The notes: a model not told the origin generated them from the sequence alone. A DNA stretch of 64,000 nt from JBEKHT01 sp049516595 (GCA_049516595.1 JBEKSY010000001.1:62001-126000), one strand, 5' to 3'; shown: positions 52,462 through 61,744, counted from the first letter of the stretch. A program made the numbers and translations.

Positions 52462-53658
52462 TCAGTGCCGCAGCCGTAGTCGAGCGCGAATTCTCGGCCG
52501 GGAGGTTCCCTGCTGGCGGCGACCCGCGAGGCACAGATTCTCATATTGTTTCAGAAGATGCGACACCGTCATATCGATACCATAGCGGCCTGCGGTTTCG
52601 ATGGCGCCTGAACGAAGACGTTGGCGCAGGTCCGGGTCCCCTGCCATGCGGGTTAACATTGCGGTGAACGCCGCCAGATCGTTGTCCGCCAGCAGACCGT
52701 TTCTCTCGTGCACGATCATATCCTCGACCCCGGGCGAAGCGATGCCCACGGCGGGCAAACCAGCCGCCATGCTCTCAGTAATCGTAAGCGGATGCACCTC
52801 TGAGACCGAGGCCGTGACGAAGAAATCGGCTGCTCGAAGGTAGGAGGGCAGATCCTCGTAGCGGATCTGACCAAGGAAATGGATCCGACCCTCCAGTCCG
52901 GCCTGGCGGGCCTGATCCTCGAGGTTGTCGCGCTCCGGTCCTTCGCCCAGAAGGACCAAATGAGCCCAGGGACAGGCCGCTGCTGTTCCGCGGAAGGCCC
53001 TTAGAAGGAAAGCCAGGTTCTTTTCCGGCCCCAGCCGCCCGACGTAGACCGCCAACACCTCATTCCCGGAAAGGCCCAGTCGATCCCTGAGGCGAACGGC
53101 GGTTGCCTCTCGGAAGGGCTCGAGCTCGATCCCATTGGGGATGACCTCGATCGGCGATTTGACCCCCAGATCGCGGAGTACCTTGCGCAGTCCTGTCGAG
53201 GGGGCGATCACCAGCGAGCACTCGCGACAGAAACTAGACAAATAAGCCTGCAGGAAGGCCGTGGTCAGGATCTCGGGGATCGCCGGCACATAGTATTGGG
53301 CGTAGAGATCGTAGCGGGTGTGGTTGGTGAAGACGAGCGGAATGCCCAGCGGCCCGGCATAGCGCAGCGCTAGCTGACCACTCACAAAGGGATGGTGCAC
53401 GTGCAAGAGGTCCATCGAGCGTATGAGACGCCGGACACCCGGGGTATGTCTCAATCCAAAGGAGAAGCCGGTATTCGACACGGGCAGGCCCGGAGAGCGC
53501 CAGACATTGGGTTCCTCGTCTTCATAGCCTTCATTGCCGAAGGTGAAAACGAAGACTTCGTGGCCTGCGCGCTCCAGGCTGCGCTTGATCAACGAGATGT
53601 GGGTCGTCACCCCGCTCACATGCGGCTTGTAGAGATCCGCCATCATTCCAATGCGCAT
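52462..53658 (-). CDS. Glycosyltransferase family 4 protein (GT-B fold)
   Basis: 398 residues. N-terminal Rossmann half opens MRIGMMADLYKPHVSGVTTHI, with the HVHHPF motif near 90. C-terminal donor half has YVGRLGPEKNLAFLLRAFRG and the EX7E motif EVHPLTITESMAAGLPAVG, which binds the nucleotide sugar. Related enzymes use GDP- or UDP-sugars to build glycolipids such as mannosylated or glucosylated diacylglycerols. Preceded on its strand by GGGGGAAGAG. No other polysaccharide genes in the window are adjacent. Confidence 0.92.
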   Translation of the reverse strand: MRIGMMADLYKPHVSGVTTHISLIKRSLERAGHEVFVFTFGNEGYEDEEPNVWRSPGLPVSNTGFSFGLRHTPGVRRLIRSMDLLHVHHPFVSGQLALRYAGPLGIPLVFTNHTRYDLYAQYYVPAIPEILTTAFLQAYLSSFCRECSLVIAPSTGLRKVLRDLGVKSPIEVIPNGIELEPFREATAVRLRDRLGLSGNEVLAVYVGRLGPEKNLAFLLRAFRGTAAACPWAHLVLLGEGPERDNLEDQARQAGLEGRIHFLGQIRYEDLPSYLRAADFFVTASVSEVHPLTITESMAAGLPAVGIASPGVEDMIVHERNGLLADNDLAAFTAMLTRMAGDPDLRQRLRSGAIETAGRYGIDMTVSHLLKQYENLCLAGRRQQGTSRPRIRARLRLRH

Positions 53659-54302
53659 GCTGCTCTTCCCCCGGACGTATCGTAGGCCATCGAGACATCG
53701 CCGTCAAGGAATGAACACCCGGGGACCAGGCAAGGGCTTCCGGGCCTTCTGCCAAGGCCTGGGAAGCCCATGCCATGCTCCCAGCCGTAGGCCATGGACC
53801 CCGAGGTCTGGAGCCCTGCTCGAGACATGGATCGTGGCGACCATCCGCGGATGCCGCGCTGCGCCCCGAGCGGAGAAGGGAACTGGAAAAGGGTCTGCAT
53901 CCTCAGAAGAGGGTCGGCTTGGGCAGGTGTCCTCCCCGGGGTGCCAACTGCGGCAGTCGGCCGCGAGGGGAAGAGGGCCCCGGAGGGCGCAAAGCTGCCA
54001 GAGCGAGGGAGAACATTCTGCCGGGAGGGATGCCCGCCGAACAATCCTGCCCCCCCTTCCTCGGCCGAGCGATCCCAGTGACCTCGGTGAGAGCCATGCA
54101 AGTGCATCCGTTCCGAGGGCCTGACGGTTGTTGAGGTTCGATCCTGCACCTTGGAGTGGGACGCCAAACAGGCCAATGCCGGAATCCCCAACCCACCCCT
54201 CTTGGCCTTCCCCTTCGCCCATCCTTCCAGCCAACCGTTTTGGGTCGGATTTGCCTGCTTGGCTGCGATTTGGGCCTGGGTTGCGTAGCCCGAGGCAAAA
54301 AG
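53659..54302. other. Gene-poor stretch upstream of the livK promoter
   Basis: About 640 bases. Long open frames exist on the minus strand but are Arg/Pro/Gly-rich without domains. Nothing recognised. Confidence 0.4.
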
Positions 54303-54330
54303 TTGACAATGCGCCGGTCACTGCTATAAT
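54303..54330 (+). promoter_or_regulatory. Strong sigma-70-type promoter of the liv operon
   Basis: TTGACA (54303-54308), 16-base spacer, TATAAT (54325-54330): consensus hexamers, the best match in the window. Transcription should begin near 54337, giving a leader of about 410 nt before the receptor gene. Confidence 0.75.
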
Positions 54331-54640
54331 CGTCAAAATAGGTGGGTCCAGGCTTCGCCCCGGGAATGACAGACGCCGTGCCGCCGGGAGCGATCCTGTC
54401 TTGCGGTTCTGCGATGGCCCATTCGCGGTCTGCGTGTCGCCCTTCCGAATCCAGTGGGGATTTCGAACAACCGAACAACCTGCATCGGCCCAGTCGGGTT
54501 TGAAATAGCGGATCGTGCCGGCGGGGTGTGAGGCGCAGGGCGCATTCGAGGACCCCGTACCGAGCGAGGTTCCATTCGTCCTATGCAAGTCGTGCATGGC
54601 TCGACCCATTCTAATGAAGGGAGGTGGTGAAGGGCAAACG

Positions 54641-54675
54641 ACTGCCCAATAGGCAGTGCGCCTGCCCAAGGCAGT
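54641..54675 (+). promoter_or_regulatory. Four-segment stem region in the liv leader
   Basis: Four short complementary segments follow each other: ACTGCC (54641-54646), GGCAGT (54652-54657), CTGCC (54662-54666), GGCAGT (54670-54675). Segments 1-2 and 3-4 can pair, or 2-3, or 1-4, the arrangement seen in attenuators. There is no T-tract, so any effect would be on translation or mRNA stability. The receptor start is 75 bases further on. Confidence 0.45.
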
Positions 54676-54749
54676 GAGTGAATCAATGTCGAATTACCCT
54701 ACAAGCAGGATATCGTCCGTGGACTAGAGGGAAAGAAGGAGGAGTTGGA

Positions 54750-56033
54750 ATGAAGGCTCGAATTGCACTGTCCGCACTATTTGTCCTTTCCATCTTGGTG
54801 GCAGGCTGCGCGCCGGCAGCCACCCCAACCGTGGCGCCTACCGAGGCCATGGCAGCGCCTACCGAGGCTGTGGCGGCGCCCACTACCGCGCCCACAGCCG
54901 TGAGCGGGCCACCTGCGGTATGCGCGACGGATACCTTTGGTTGCGCCGTGATCAATCCGGGACAGACAATCAAGATCGGGATGGGCGCGCCCATGACCGG
55001 TGACAACGCGTCCTTCGGCACGGATATCTCCCAGGCTGCCAAGATCGCGGTGACAGATGCCGGGACGTTCCAGGGCTTCCAGTTTGAACTTGTGGCGCAG
55101 GACGATGGCGGCACCGCCGAGGGCGGCGCTGCGGTCGCCAACAAGCTGGTCTCCGATCCGACCGTGGTTGCGATCGCGGGACACATCTTCTCCGGCGCCA
55201 CCCAGGCAGCCATCCCCATCTACGAGAAGGCCGGCATCCCCATGATGTCGCCATCCGCCACCAATCCTGCCTTGACACAATCCGGCTCGAAGGTATTCAA
55301 CCGCCTGGTCTTCACAGACGCTGCGCAGGGCAAGTTTGCCGCGGAATACCTTTACAATAAGCTCAACATAAGGCAGCTGGCCGTGATGCATGACGGTGCG
55401 ACCTACGGCCAGGGTCTTGCGACCGTGGTGAAGACCCACTTTACCGAGCTCGGTGGAACCGTGGTAGCCTTCACCGCCATCACCCCCGGCGAGGCGGACT
55501 ACAGTGCACCACTGGCGGCCATTGCCGCCAAGAAGCCCCAGGCGTTATTCTATGGCGGCTACGTTGCCGAGGGCGTGGTCATCGCGAACCAAATGAAGCA
55601 GGCCGGGCTGTCGGGCGTGATCCTGTTCAGCGATGATGGCCTCTACGGAGCGGACTTCATCGGTCGTGCCAAGGCCAATGCCGAGGGCGCCTATGCCACG
55701 GCTCTCATCCCGCCAAGTTCGGATGCCAAGACCAAGTTCGATGCGGCCTATCTGGCGGCCTACGGACAACCGGCAGGCAAACTTTCGCCCTACTCCTGGA
55801 CGGCATACGATTCAGCCGCTGTTCTCATCCACGTGATCGAGCAGGTGGCGGTCAAGGGCTCCGACGGCAACCTGTATGTCCCCCGCGGAGCGCTGGTGGA
55901 TGCCGTGCGGCATATCAGTGGTTACCAAGGGCTCTCCGGAGTAGTCACGTGCGATCCGACCGGCGAATGCTCGGGCTCGGGTCCAACCTTTTACGTGGTG
56001 AAGAACGGCCAGTGGGTAGTGGCCGGCTCCTAA
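54750..56033 (+). CDS. livK: Branched-chain amino-acid type ABC receptor lipoprotein
   Basis: 427 residues, ATG 54750 after AAGGAGGAG. Lipobox LVAGC with Cys20, then a low-complexity linker of repeated PTEA/AAPT units. The mature domain begins IKIGMGAPMTGDNASFGTDISQAAKIAVTDAG and follows the periplasmic-binding fold type I of LivJ/LivK receptors, including IPMMSPSATNPALTQSG and YGQGLATVVKTHFTELGGTVV. It captures a branched-chain amino acid or another small solute. It lacks a DUF or enzyme fusion. First gene of a five-gene operon. Confidence 0.92.
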   Translation: MKARIALSALFVLSILVAGCAPAATPTVAPTEAMAAPTEAVAAPTTAPTAVSGPPAVCATDTFGCAVINPGQTIKIGMGAPMTGDNASFGTDISQAAKIAVTDAGTFQGFQFELVAQDDGGTAEGGAAVANKLVSDPTVVAIAGHIFSGATQAAIPIYEKAGIPMMSPSATNPALTQSGSKVFNRLVFTDAAQGKFAAEYLYNKLNIRQLAVMHDGATYGQGLATVVKTHFTELGGTVVAFTAITPGEADYSAPLAAIAAKKPQALFYGGYVAEGVVIANQMKQAGLSGVILFSDDGLYGADFIGRAKANAEGAYATALIPPSSDAKTKFDAAYLAAYGQPAGKLSPYSWTAYDSAAVLIHVIEQVAVKGSDGNLYVPRGALVDAVRHISGYQGLSGVVTCDPTGECSGSGPTFYVVKNGQWVVAGS

Positions 56034-56068
56034 TCCGGTATTCCCAGGGCGCACGTGGTTTTCTGTTA

Positions 56069-56100
56069 GGCGGGGCAGGAAGAGGAACGCCTGCCCCGCC
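56069..56100 (+). terminator. Intercistronic hairpin between livK and livH
   Basis: GGCGGGGCAGG (56069-56079) and CCTGCCCCGCC (56090-56100) form a perfect 11-bp stem with a 10-base loop, followed by TTCTTGAGGGCTTTTC. Placed 36 bases after livK, it probably stops part of the transcription or protects the livK message, so the receptor is made in excess over the permeases. Confidence 0.65.
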
Positions 56101-56157
56101 TTCTTGAGGGCTTTTCTCGAGAACAGGCACGCGCACCAGCCACTGAGAGTCGGCCGT

Positions 56158-57249
56158 ATGCAGCAAGTTATCCCTCAGCGAGCAAGAATCTCCCTAACCC
56201 CCTATCAGGTGGCCCAGATCGTCATCGGGGTCGCCTTTTCCATCTACCTCATCTATCGTTTCTACGTGGTCCTCATCGCCGAACGCACCTACGGTGTGGA
56301 TACTTGGTTACGATTGGCTATTTCAGGCGTCGTTCTCGGGGGCGTGTATGGCCTCATTGCCATCGGGTATACGTTGGTCTACGGCATCCTGTTCATGATC
56401 AACTTTGCCCACGGCGACATCATGATGGTCGGATCCTTTGGCGGCTATTTCGTGTTCGAGGCGCTTGGAGCGATCCCTGCCCAGGGGGGCAGCTTCCTGG
56501 ATGTGTATCCCATCCCCTCCGTCCTGCTGGCCTTCGCGGGCGGCATGGGGATCTCGGCGGTCGGCGGCTACTTTCTGGAGAAGATAGCCTATCGCCCCCT
56601 GCGCGGCGCCCCGCGCCTGGTGCCGCTCATCAGTGCAATTGGCGCGTCCATCTTTCTGGAGAACGCGGCTCAACTCCTGTTCGGCAGCCAACGGCGCGAC
56701 TACACGAATCCTGCAGTCCTTACGCGAGGCTCAGGCTGGAATCTCCCCGTCGGAGGATCGACGGTTGTTGTGACTTACACGGGGGTGTTCACCTTTGTCC
56801 TTTCCGTTCTCATCCTGGTCGCTCTCTATCTTTTGGTCCAACGCACGCGCCTGGGCCGGGCCATGCGCGCGGTCGCCGAGAACAAACCGGTCGCAGCGCT
56901 CATGGGCATCGACGTGGACAGCGTCATCAGCCGCACCTTCATCATCAGCGGCGCTCTGGCGGGAGCGGCGGGGGTGATGTGGGGCATCCATCTAGGATTG
57001 GTGTACTACAACGTGGGCTTCGTCCCCGGCATCAAAGCTTTCACGGCGGCTGTTCTCGGAGGGATCGGCAGCGTTCCCGGCGCGATGCTGGGCGGGTTGT
57101 TCCTGGGCGTCGTAGAGTCAATGGGTCCACCTCTCTTGGGCTGGAGCTTCCAGCTCAAGGATGTCATCGCCTTCGCCATCCTGGTGCTGGTGCTGGTCTT
57201 CCGACCCACGGGCATCTTGGGAGAAGTGCTGACTGAGGCAAAAGTATGA
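56158..57249 (+). CDS. livH: Branched-chain amino-acid ABC permease LivH type
   Basis: 363 residues from ATG 56158; the frame is open 18 codons further up to a TTG at 56104, but the ATG start is preferred. An extra hydrophobic N-terminal segment (about 13-40) precedes the LivH core: GVVLGGVYGLIAIGYTLVYGILFMINFAHGDIMMVGSF, then AMRAVAENKPVAALMGIDVDSVISRTFIISGALAGAAGVM (the ATPase docking loop) and GSVPGAMLGGLFLGVVES. It overlaps livM by four bases. Confidence 0.93.
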   Translation: MQQVIPQRARISLTPYQVAQIVIGVAFSIYLIYRFYVVLIAERTYGVDTWLRLAISGVVLGGVYGLIAIGYTLVYGILFMINFAHGDIMMVGSFGGYFVFEALGAIPAQGGSFLDVYPIPSVLLAFAGGMGISAVGGYFLEKIAYRPLRGAPRLVPLISAIGASIFLENAAQLLFGSQRRDYTNPAVLTRGSGWNLPVGGSTVVVTYTGVFTFVLSVLILVALYLLVQRTRLGRAMRAVAENKPVAALMGIDVDSVISRTFIISGALAGAAGVMWGIHLGLVYYNVGFVPGIKAFTAAVLGGIGSVPGAMLGGLFLGVVESMGPPLLGWSFQLKDVIAFAILVLVLVFRPTGILGEVLTEAKV

Positions 57250-58859
57250 TGCCCGAGCGCCTGCGAATGGCTTTGATCACGGGGGCAACCTTCGCCGTGC
57301 TCCTGGTTTTTCTGGTTCTGATTGGGTTCCAAGTGACGGCGGCGGAACTGATCGGGGGCCTGCTGGGAAACGGCAGGACGACGGCGATCTCAGGCCTCTC
57401 CGGGCTCGGCTTGAATATGTTAGGTTTCTTCGCCCTGATCGGCCTGTGGGCTGGCATGAGCGCGGCTCGAAGAAGGACCCCTGACCTCTGGAGTCACGCC
57501 CTCGAGGATGCGGCGCTGGCGGGTGGGCTTGCGGGTGCCGTCTTGGGCTTGCTGGCCTATCTGGTCGCCCGGCTTAGCGCCGCAGGGGTCCATATGAGTG
57601 CCTATCTGGCACAGCTGGTTCCCTCCACGATCGCTCTCTTTACGCTGGGCCTGCCCGCGATCCGCATCGCCGTGCTCTACTTCGCCCTGATTGCGCTGTC
57701 GGCCCTCTTGGGCGCCGTGTTGGCCCGAGGCGTGGTACGTTCGTCTTGGCGACGAACGCTGAATGATCGCCTGGGGCGCCCCCTTGGGCGTTCCGTTGAA
57801 ATGGGAAACCGAGCGATCCGCAAAGTTACGGCGAATCGAGTCTCCCGCTATGGACTGTATGGCGTGCTGGTCCTGCTGGCCCTGCTGCTGCCGCAAAGGA
57901 TCGGCCCGTTCTGGAACTACACCCTAGGCACGGTAGGGATTTACGTGCTCCTCGGCCTTGGCCTGAATGTCGTAGTAGGCCTAGCGGGGCTTTTGGACCT
58001 TGGCTATGTGGCCTTTTTTGCAATCGGGGCCTACACTGTGGCGCTCCTCACCGCTCCTCAACCCCATCATCTGCTGTGGAGTTTCTGGGTCGCCTTGCCG
58101 ATTGGAATTGGTGTGGCCGCCTTGGCAGGGGTCCTGCTGGGTATTCCTGTCCTGCGCCTGCGCGGGGACTATTTGGCCATCGTCACCCTAGGCTTTGGCG
58201 AGATCCTTGGCACCCTGACCCGCAGTGATGCTCTGGTCACCTTCACCGGAGGGCCCATGGGCGTCAAGGAGGTCGCCGGCCCAACCCTTTTCGGTCGAGC
58301 CTTTTCAAGCGGCGCGGACTATCTCTACTTGATGGCGATCGGCGCGGTCGTCATTATCTTCATTACGATGCGCCTCCAGAATTCGCGGGTGGGGCGGGCC
58401 TGGGTCGCCATGCGAGAAGATGAAACGGTGGCCCGGGCGATGGGGATCAACACCCTGGTCCAGAAGCTACTCGCCTTTGGGATCGGTGCCGCATTTGCGG
58501 GCCTGGGCGGGGTGTTTTTCGCTTCCCGAAACCAGTTTACCGGCCCGGATGACTTTACCTTAATGGTTTCGATCAATGTGCTCTGCCTGGTGATTGTGGG
58601 AGGAATGGGGAACATGCCGGGCGTTATTGCCGGTGCGCTCGTGCTCAAGGGGTTGCCCGAGGTACTACGCCAACTTGAAGACTACCGACTGGTTGCCTTT
58701 GGGGCGCTGCTGGTCGTGATGATGGTCGTACGGCCGGAAGGGATCCTTCCCTCTCGCCGCCGGAGGTTGGAGGTGCATGCCGGCGAGAGCCTTCCCGAAC
58801 CCGAAAAAGCAGGCTCGCAGAGCCCTGAAAGAGCGACCGGCGATGACGTCCGCGCTTGA
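57246..58859 (+). CDS. livM: Branched-chain amino-acid ABC permease LivM type with long N-terminal extension
   Basis: 537 residues, much longer than the usual 300-420. Residues 1-195 add about five extra helices and a basic loop (RSSWRRTLNDRLGRPLGRS). The LivM core starts about 200: LGLGLNVVVGLAGLLDLGYVAFFAIGAY, then LRLRGDYLAIVTLGFGEI, and the docking loop VGRAWVAMREDETVARAMGINTLVQKLLAFG. Start ATG 57246 overlaps the livH stop; the next gene starts 17 bases before this one ends. The extension has no recognised domain. Confidence 0.92.
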   Translation: MMPERLRMALITGATFAVLLVFLVLIGFQVTAAELIGGLLGNGRTTAISGLSGLGLNMLGFFALIGLWAGMSAARRRTPDLWSHALEDAALAGGLAGAVLGLLAYLVARLSAAGVHMSAYLAQLVPSTIALFTLGLPAIRIAVLYFALIALSALLGAVLARGVVRSSWRRTLNDRLGRPLGRSVEMGNRAIRKVTANRVSRYGLYGVLVLLALLLPQRIGPFWNYTLGTVGIYVLLGLGLNVVVGLAGLLDLGYVAFFAIGAYTVALLTAPQPHHLLWSFWVALPIGIGVAALAGVLLGIPVLRLRGDYLAIVTLGFGEILGTLTRSDALVTFTGGPMGVKEVAGPTLFGRAFSSGADYLYLMAIGAVVIIFITMRLQNSRVGRAWVAMREDETVARAMGINTLVQKLLAFGIGAAFAGLGGVFFASRNQFTGPDDFTLMVSINVLCLVIVGGMGNMPGVIAGALVLKGLPEVLRQLEDYRLVAFGALLVVMMVVRPEGILPSRRRRLEVHAGESLPEPEKAGSQSPERATGDDVRA

Positions 58860-59646
58860 AACCCACCAGCTTACCAAGACCTTCGGAGGCCTAGCGGCGG
58901 TCGGCCGCCTGGACCTGGTCGTCCCCGAACACCGAATCGCCAGTGTCATCGGTCCAAACGGAGCAGGCAAGACCACGGTCTTCAACTGCGTCACGGGCTT
59001 CTACCCGGTTGATTCGGGGGACATCCTTTTCTACGGCCGCTCAATCCTTGGGCTCGCCCCAGATCAGATTACCTATCTGGGCATCGCCCGCACGTTTCAG
59101 AACATCCGCCTTTTCGCGAACATGACGGCGATCGAAAACATCCTCGTCGGGGAGCACCCGCGCCTCCGATCCATGTGGTTCGAGGCGGTATTCCGGACTC
59201 CACGCATGCGCCAAGAAGAACGGGGCGCCGTCGCGGAAGCCAATCGGCTCCTGCTCTTCGTCGGCCTGGGGGGGATGGGCGACGAATTAGCGCGCAACCT
59301 GCCCTACGGGGCCCAACGCCGACTGGAGCTGGCCCGCGCGCTGGCGAGCCAGCCGAGGCTGCTGCTCCTGGACGAGCCCACCGCGGGAATGAATCCGAAT
59401 GAGACCAGAGAAATGATGCGCTTTATTCAGCGGCTGCGGGACGAATTGGGGATTACGATCCTTCTGATCGAACACGACATGCGGGTGGTCATGGGCATCA
59501 GCGAGCAGGTCACGGTCCTCGACTACGGCTTGAAGATCGCCGAAGGGACGACTCTGGAGATCCAGCACAACCCTCGGGTCATTGAGGCCTACCTCGGGCG
59601 TGGGGCCTCCTCGGGCTTGGGGGAGGCCAACCGGGTCGCCGCCTAG
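58843..59646 (+). CDS. livG: Branched-chain amino-acid ABC ATPase LivG type
   Basis: 267 residues from ATG 58843, starting inside the end of livM. Walker A GPNGAGKTT near 38, LivG-type IARTFQNIRLFANMTAIENILVG, a C-loop in the family's variant form (NLPYGAQRRLELARAL), Walker B LLLLDEPTAGMNP and switch His in LLIEHDMRVV. The C-terminus VIEAYLGRG is the LivG ending. It hydrolyses ATP with LivF on the cytoplasmic face. Confidence 0.95.
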   Translation: MTSALETHQLTKTFGGLAAVGRLDLVVPEHRIASVIGPNGAGKTTVFNCVTGFYPVDSGDILFYGRSILGLAPDQITYLGIARTFQNIRLFANMTAIENILVGEHPRLRSMWFEAVFRTPRMRQEERGAVAEANRLLLFVGLGGMGDELARNLPYGAQRRLELARALASQPRLLLLDEPTAGMNPNETREMMRFIQRLRDELGITILLIEHDMRVVMGISEQVTVLDYGLKIAEGTTLEIQHNPRVIEAYLGRGASSGLGEANRVAA

Positions 59647-59669
59647 AAACCGCACCAGGATATCCGCTC

Positions 59670-60383
59670 ATGCCTTTGCTGGAAGTCTCGGACCTGCACT
59701 CCTACTACGGAAACATCCACGCGCTCAAGGGAGTTTCCCTGACCGTCGAAAAGGGAGAGATCGTCAGCCTGATCGGCGGCAACGGAGCCGGAAAGACAAC
59801 CACCCTGCGGACCATCTGTGGGCTGCTCAAGCCGCGCCAAGGTCTGGTGCGCCTGGAGGGCGAGGATCTGGCCAGCTATCGAGCTCACCAGGTCGTGCAG
59901 AAAGGGGTGGCCATGGTTCCCGAGGGTCGCGGCATTTTCTCGCGTCTCACCGTAGCGGAGAACTTGGACCTGGGAGCCTACAGTCGCGACCGCCGGGCCG
60001 GGGTCCGCCAGGACTTGGATCGGGTTTTCTCTCTGTTTCCCCGCCTGCAGGAACGGAATCGTCAAGTGGCTGGAACTCTCTCAGGCGGCGAGCAGCAAAT
60101 GCTCGCCATCGGTCGGGCTCTGATGGCGCACCCACGCCTGCTGCTCATGGATGAACCTTCCATGGGCCTCGCTCCCATCCTGGTGGAAAGCATTTTCGAG
60201 ACCGTCCGCGGCATCAACCGCGAGGGCACGACGATCCTCTTGGTTGAGCAGAACGCGCTTATGGCGCTTTCCATCGCAACCCGGGGCTATGTGCTGCAGA
60301 CAGGCACGATCGTGCTGCAGGACACGGCAGAGAACCTGCGGGCTAATGAAATGGTGCGCAAGGCTTACCTCGGGGAAAGCTGA
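59670..60383 (+). CDS. livF: Branched-chain amino-acid ABC ATPase LivF type
   Basis: 237 residues, ATG 59670, 23 bases after livG. Begins LLEVSDLHSYYGNIHALKGVSLTVEKGEIVSLIGGNGAGKTTTL (Walker A near 39). It has VPEGRGIFSRLTVAENL, signature LSGGEQQMLAIGRAL, Walker B LLMDEPSMGLAPILV and the switch region LLVEQNALMAL. Full length; last gene of the liv operon. Confidence 0.96.
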   Translation: MPLLEVSDLHSYYGNIHALKGVSLTVEKGEIVSLIGGNGAGKTTTLRTICGLLKPRQGLVRLEGEDLASYRAHQVVQKGVAMVPEGRGIFSRLTVAENLDLGAYSRDRRAGVRQDLDRVFSLFPRLQERNRQVAGTLSGGEQQMLAIGRALMAHPRLLLMDEPSMGLAPILVESIFETVRGINREGTTILLVEQNALMALSIATRGYVLQTGTIVLQDTAENLRANEMVRKAYLGES

Positions 60384-60409
60384 GTCCCCCTCCCCCGCGA
60401 CGGATCCTC

Positions 60410-61594
60410 ATGGCGATCGAGATCATCACCATCGGCACCGAGCTCCTGCTCGGAGAGATCCTCGACACGAATGCCCGGGCCATCGCCCTGGCCCTGCGGG
60501 AATCAGGCCTCGATCTGCACTGGATCTCGACGGTGGGCGACAATCCGAGCCGCATCGCGCTGGCATTTCGGCAGGCCACCTCGCGAGCAGAAGGCGTAAT
60601 CACGACCGGCGGCCTAGGCCCCACAGTGGACGACCCCACCCGGGAGGCGGCCGCCGAGGCGTTTGGCCTGCCGCTGGAGTTTCGCCCGGAACTCTGGGAG
60701 GCGATCTTCGCGCGCATGTCACGCTGGGGGCGGACCCCCACGGAGAACAACCGCCGCCAAGCTTTCTTGCCCAAGGGTGCCCTCCCCATTGAGAACCCGG
60801 TCGGGACGGCACCCGGCTTCATCGTGGAGACGGCAAGTTCTGCCGTCCTCTCACTTCCGGGGGTTCCGCGCGAAATGGAGCACATGCTCAAGGCCACCGT
60901 GATCCCCTACCTCCGAGAAAAGCTGGGGGCACGCAGCCTGATCCGGTCCACGGTCCTGCACCTGGTAGGGTTGGGCGAATCTCAAATCGACGAGCGCGTG
61001 GCCGACCTGGAGCGACTTTCCAACCCAACCGTGGGTCTGGCTGCGCACAGCGGAATCATCGACGTCAGAATCACGGCCAAGGGCGACCATCCGGCGCAAT
61101 TGCAGGCCTCCCTGGCCCAGATGGCCTCTGAAGTACGTAAACGCCTTCCCGAGGCGGTATTCGGAGAAGACGAGGAAACACTCGAGGAAGTCGTCTTAAG
61201 CCGCGTGGCCTTGCGGGCACTGACATTGGCCACGGTGGAATGGGGAACGGGCGGAAAACTGTCGGGACGACTTGGGGCAACCTCAGCTCATGGGAGCTAC
61301 GCCGGGGGACTGACGTTAGGGGGCTCGGCCGCCGGTCTGGCCGAGGTGAGACGCACTGCGGAGGCTTGGGGACGCGAGCGACAGAGCCCCTGGACCTTGG
61401 GCCTTTGCGTGCGGCGCGGTTCTCCAGATTCCGAAGCTCTGATCGTGATTGCGAACCCGGAGGGGGTTCAGGAGACCTCGCGCATCTTCAGTGGACCGCC
61501 CGCGAGCGCAGAACGATGGGGAGTCAATATGGCCCTCTACCTCGTGTGGAAACAGATCCTCTCGGACGGAATTGCTTCCCAAAAATCCGGCTGA
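60410..61594 (+). CDS. cinA: CinA-family protein (competence/damage-inducible, NMN metabolism)
   Basis: 394 residues, ATG 60410. N-terminal MoCF-like domain (1-170): IITIGTELLLGEILDTNARAIALALRESG, TTGGLGPTVDDPTREAAAEAFG, NPVGTAPGF and LPGVPREMEHML, normal for the ADP-ribose pyrophosphatase half. The C-terminal deamidase half (about 265-390) is degraded: the AESCTGG motif with its catalytic Ser is replaced by VEWGTGGKLSGRLG, so NMN deamidase activity is doubtful. The gene begins 26 bases after livF and may share its transcript. Confidence 0.9.
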   Translation: MAIEIITIGTELLLGEILDTNARAIALALRESGLDLHWISTVGDNPSRIALAFRQATSRAEGVITTGGLGPTVDDPTREAAAEAFGLPLEFRPELWEAIFARMSRWGRTPTENNRRQAFLPKGALPIENPVGTAPGFIVETASSAVLSLPGVPREMEHMLKATVIPYLREKLGARSLIRSTVLHLVGLGESQIDERVADLERLSNPTVGLAAHSGIIDVRITAKGDHPAQLQASLAQMASEVRKRLPEAVFGEDEETLEEVVLSRVALRALTLATVEWGTGGKLSGRLGATSAHGSYAGGLTLGGSAAGLAEVRRTAEAWGRERQSPWTLGLCVRRGSPDSEALIVIANPEGVQETSRIFSGPPASAERWGVNMALYLVWKQILSDGIASQKSG

Positions 61595-61600
61595 TATAAT
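61572..61600 (+). promoter_or_regulatory. Promoter of the tRNA-Gly gene
   Basis: TTGCTT (61572-61577), 17-base spacer, TATAAT (61595-61600), 14 bases before the mature 5' end. It overlaps the last codons of cinA. Confidence 0.7.
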
Positions 61601-61614
61601 CTCGAGGCATCCGG

Positions 61615-61688
61615 GCGGGTGTGGCCAAGTGGTAAGGCACTTGCTTCCCAAGCAAGGATTCGCGGGTTCGAATCCCGTCACCCGCTCT
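61615..61688 (+). tRNA. tRNA-Gly (anticodon CCC)
   Basis: 74 nt cloverleaf. Acceptor stem GCGGGTG pairs with CACCCGC. The anticodon arm CTTGC-TTCCCAA-GCAAG puts CCC at positions 34-36. The T arm GCGGG-TTCGAAT-CCCGT has the invariant TTCGAAT. CCA is not encoded. It reads GGG codons. The 3' half is a typical integration target, and a tyrosine recombinase gene begins 56 bases downstream. Confidence 0.95.
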
Positions 61689-61744
61689 TTCCCCTTGTTT
61701 TTGCCTGATTTTCGCGCATGGCGCCGTCGCAAGGAGCGAAAAAC

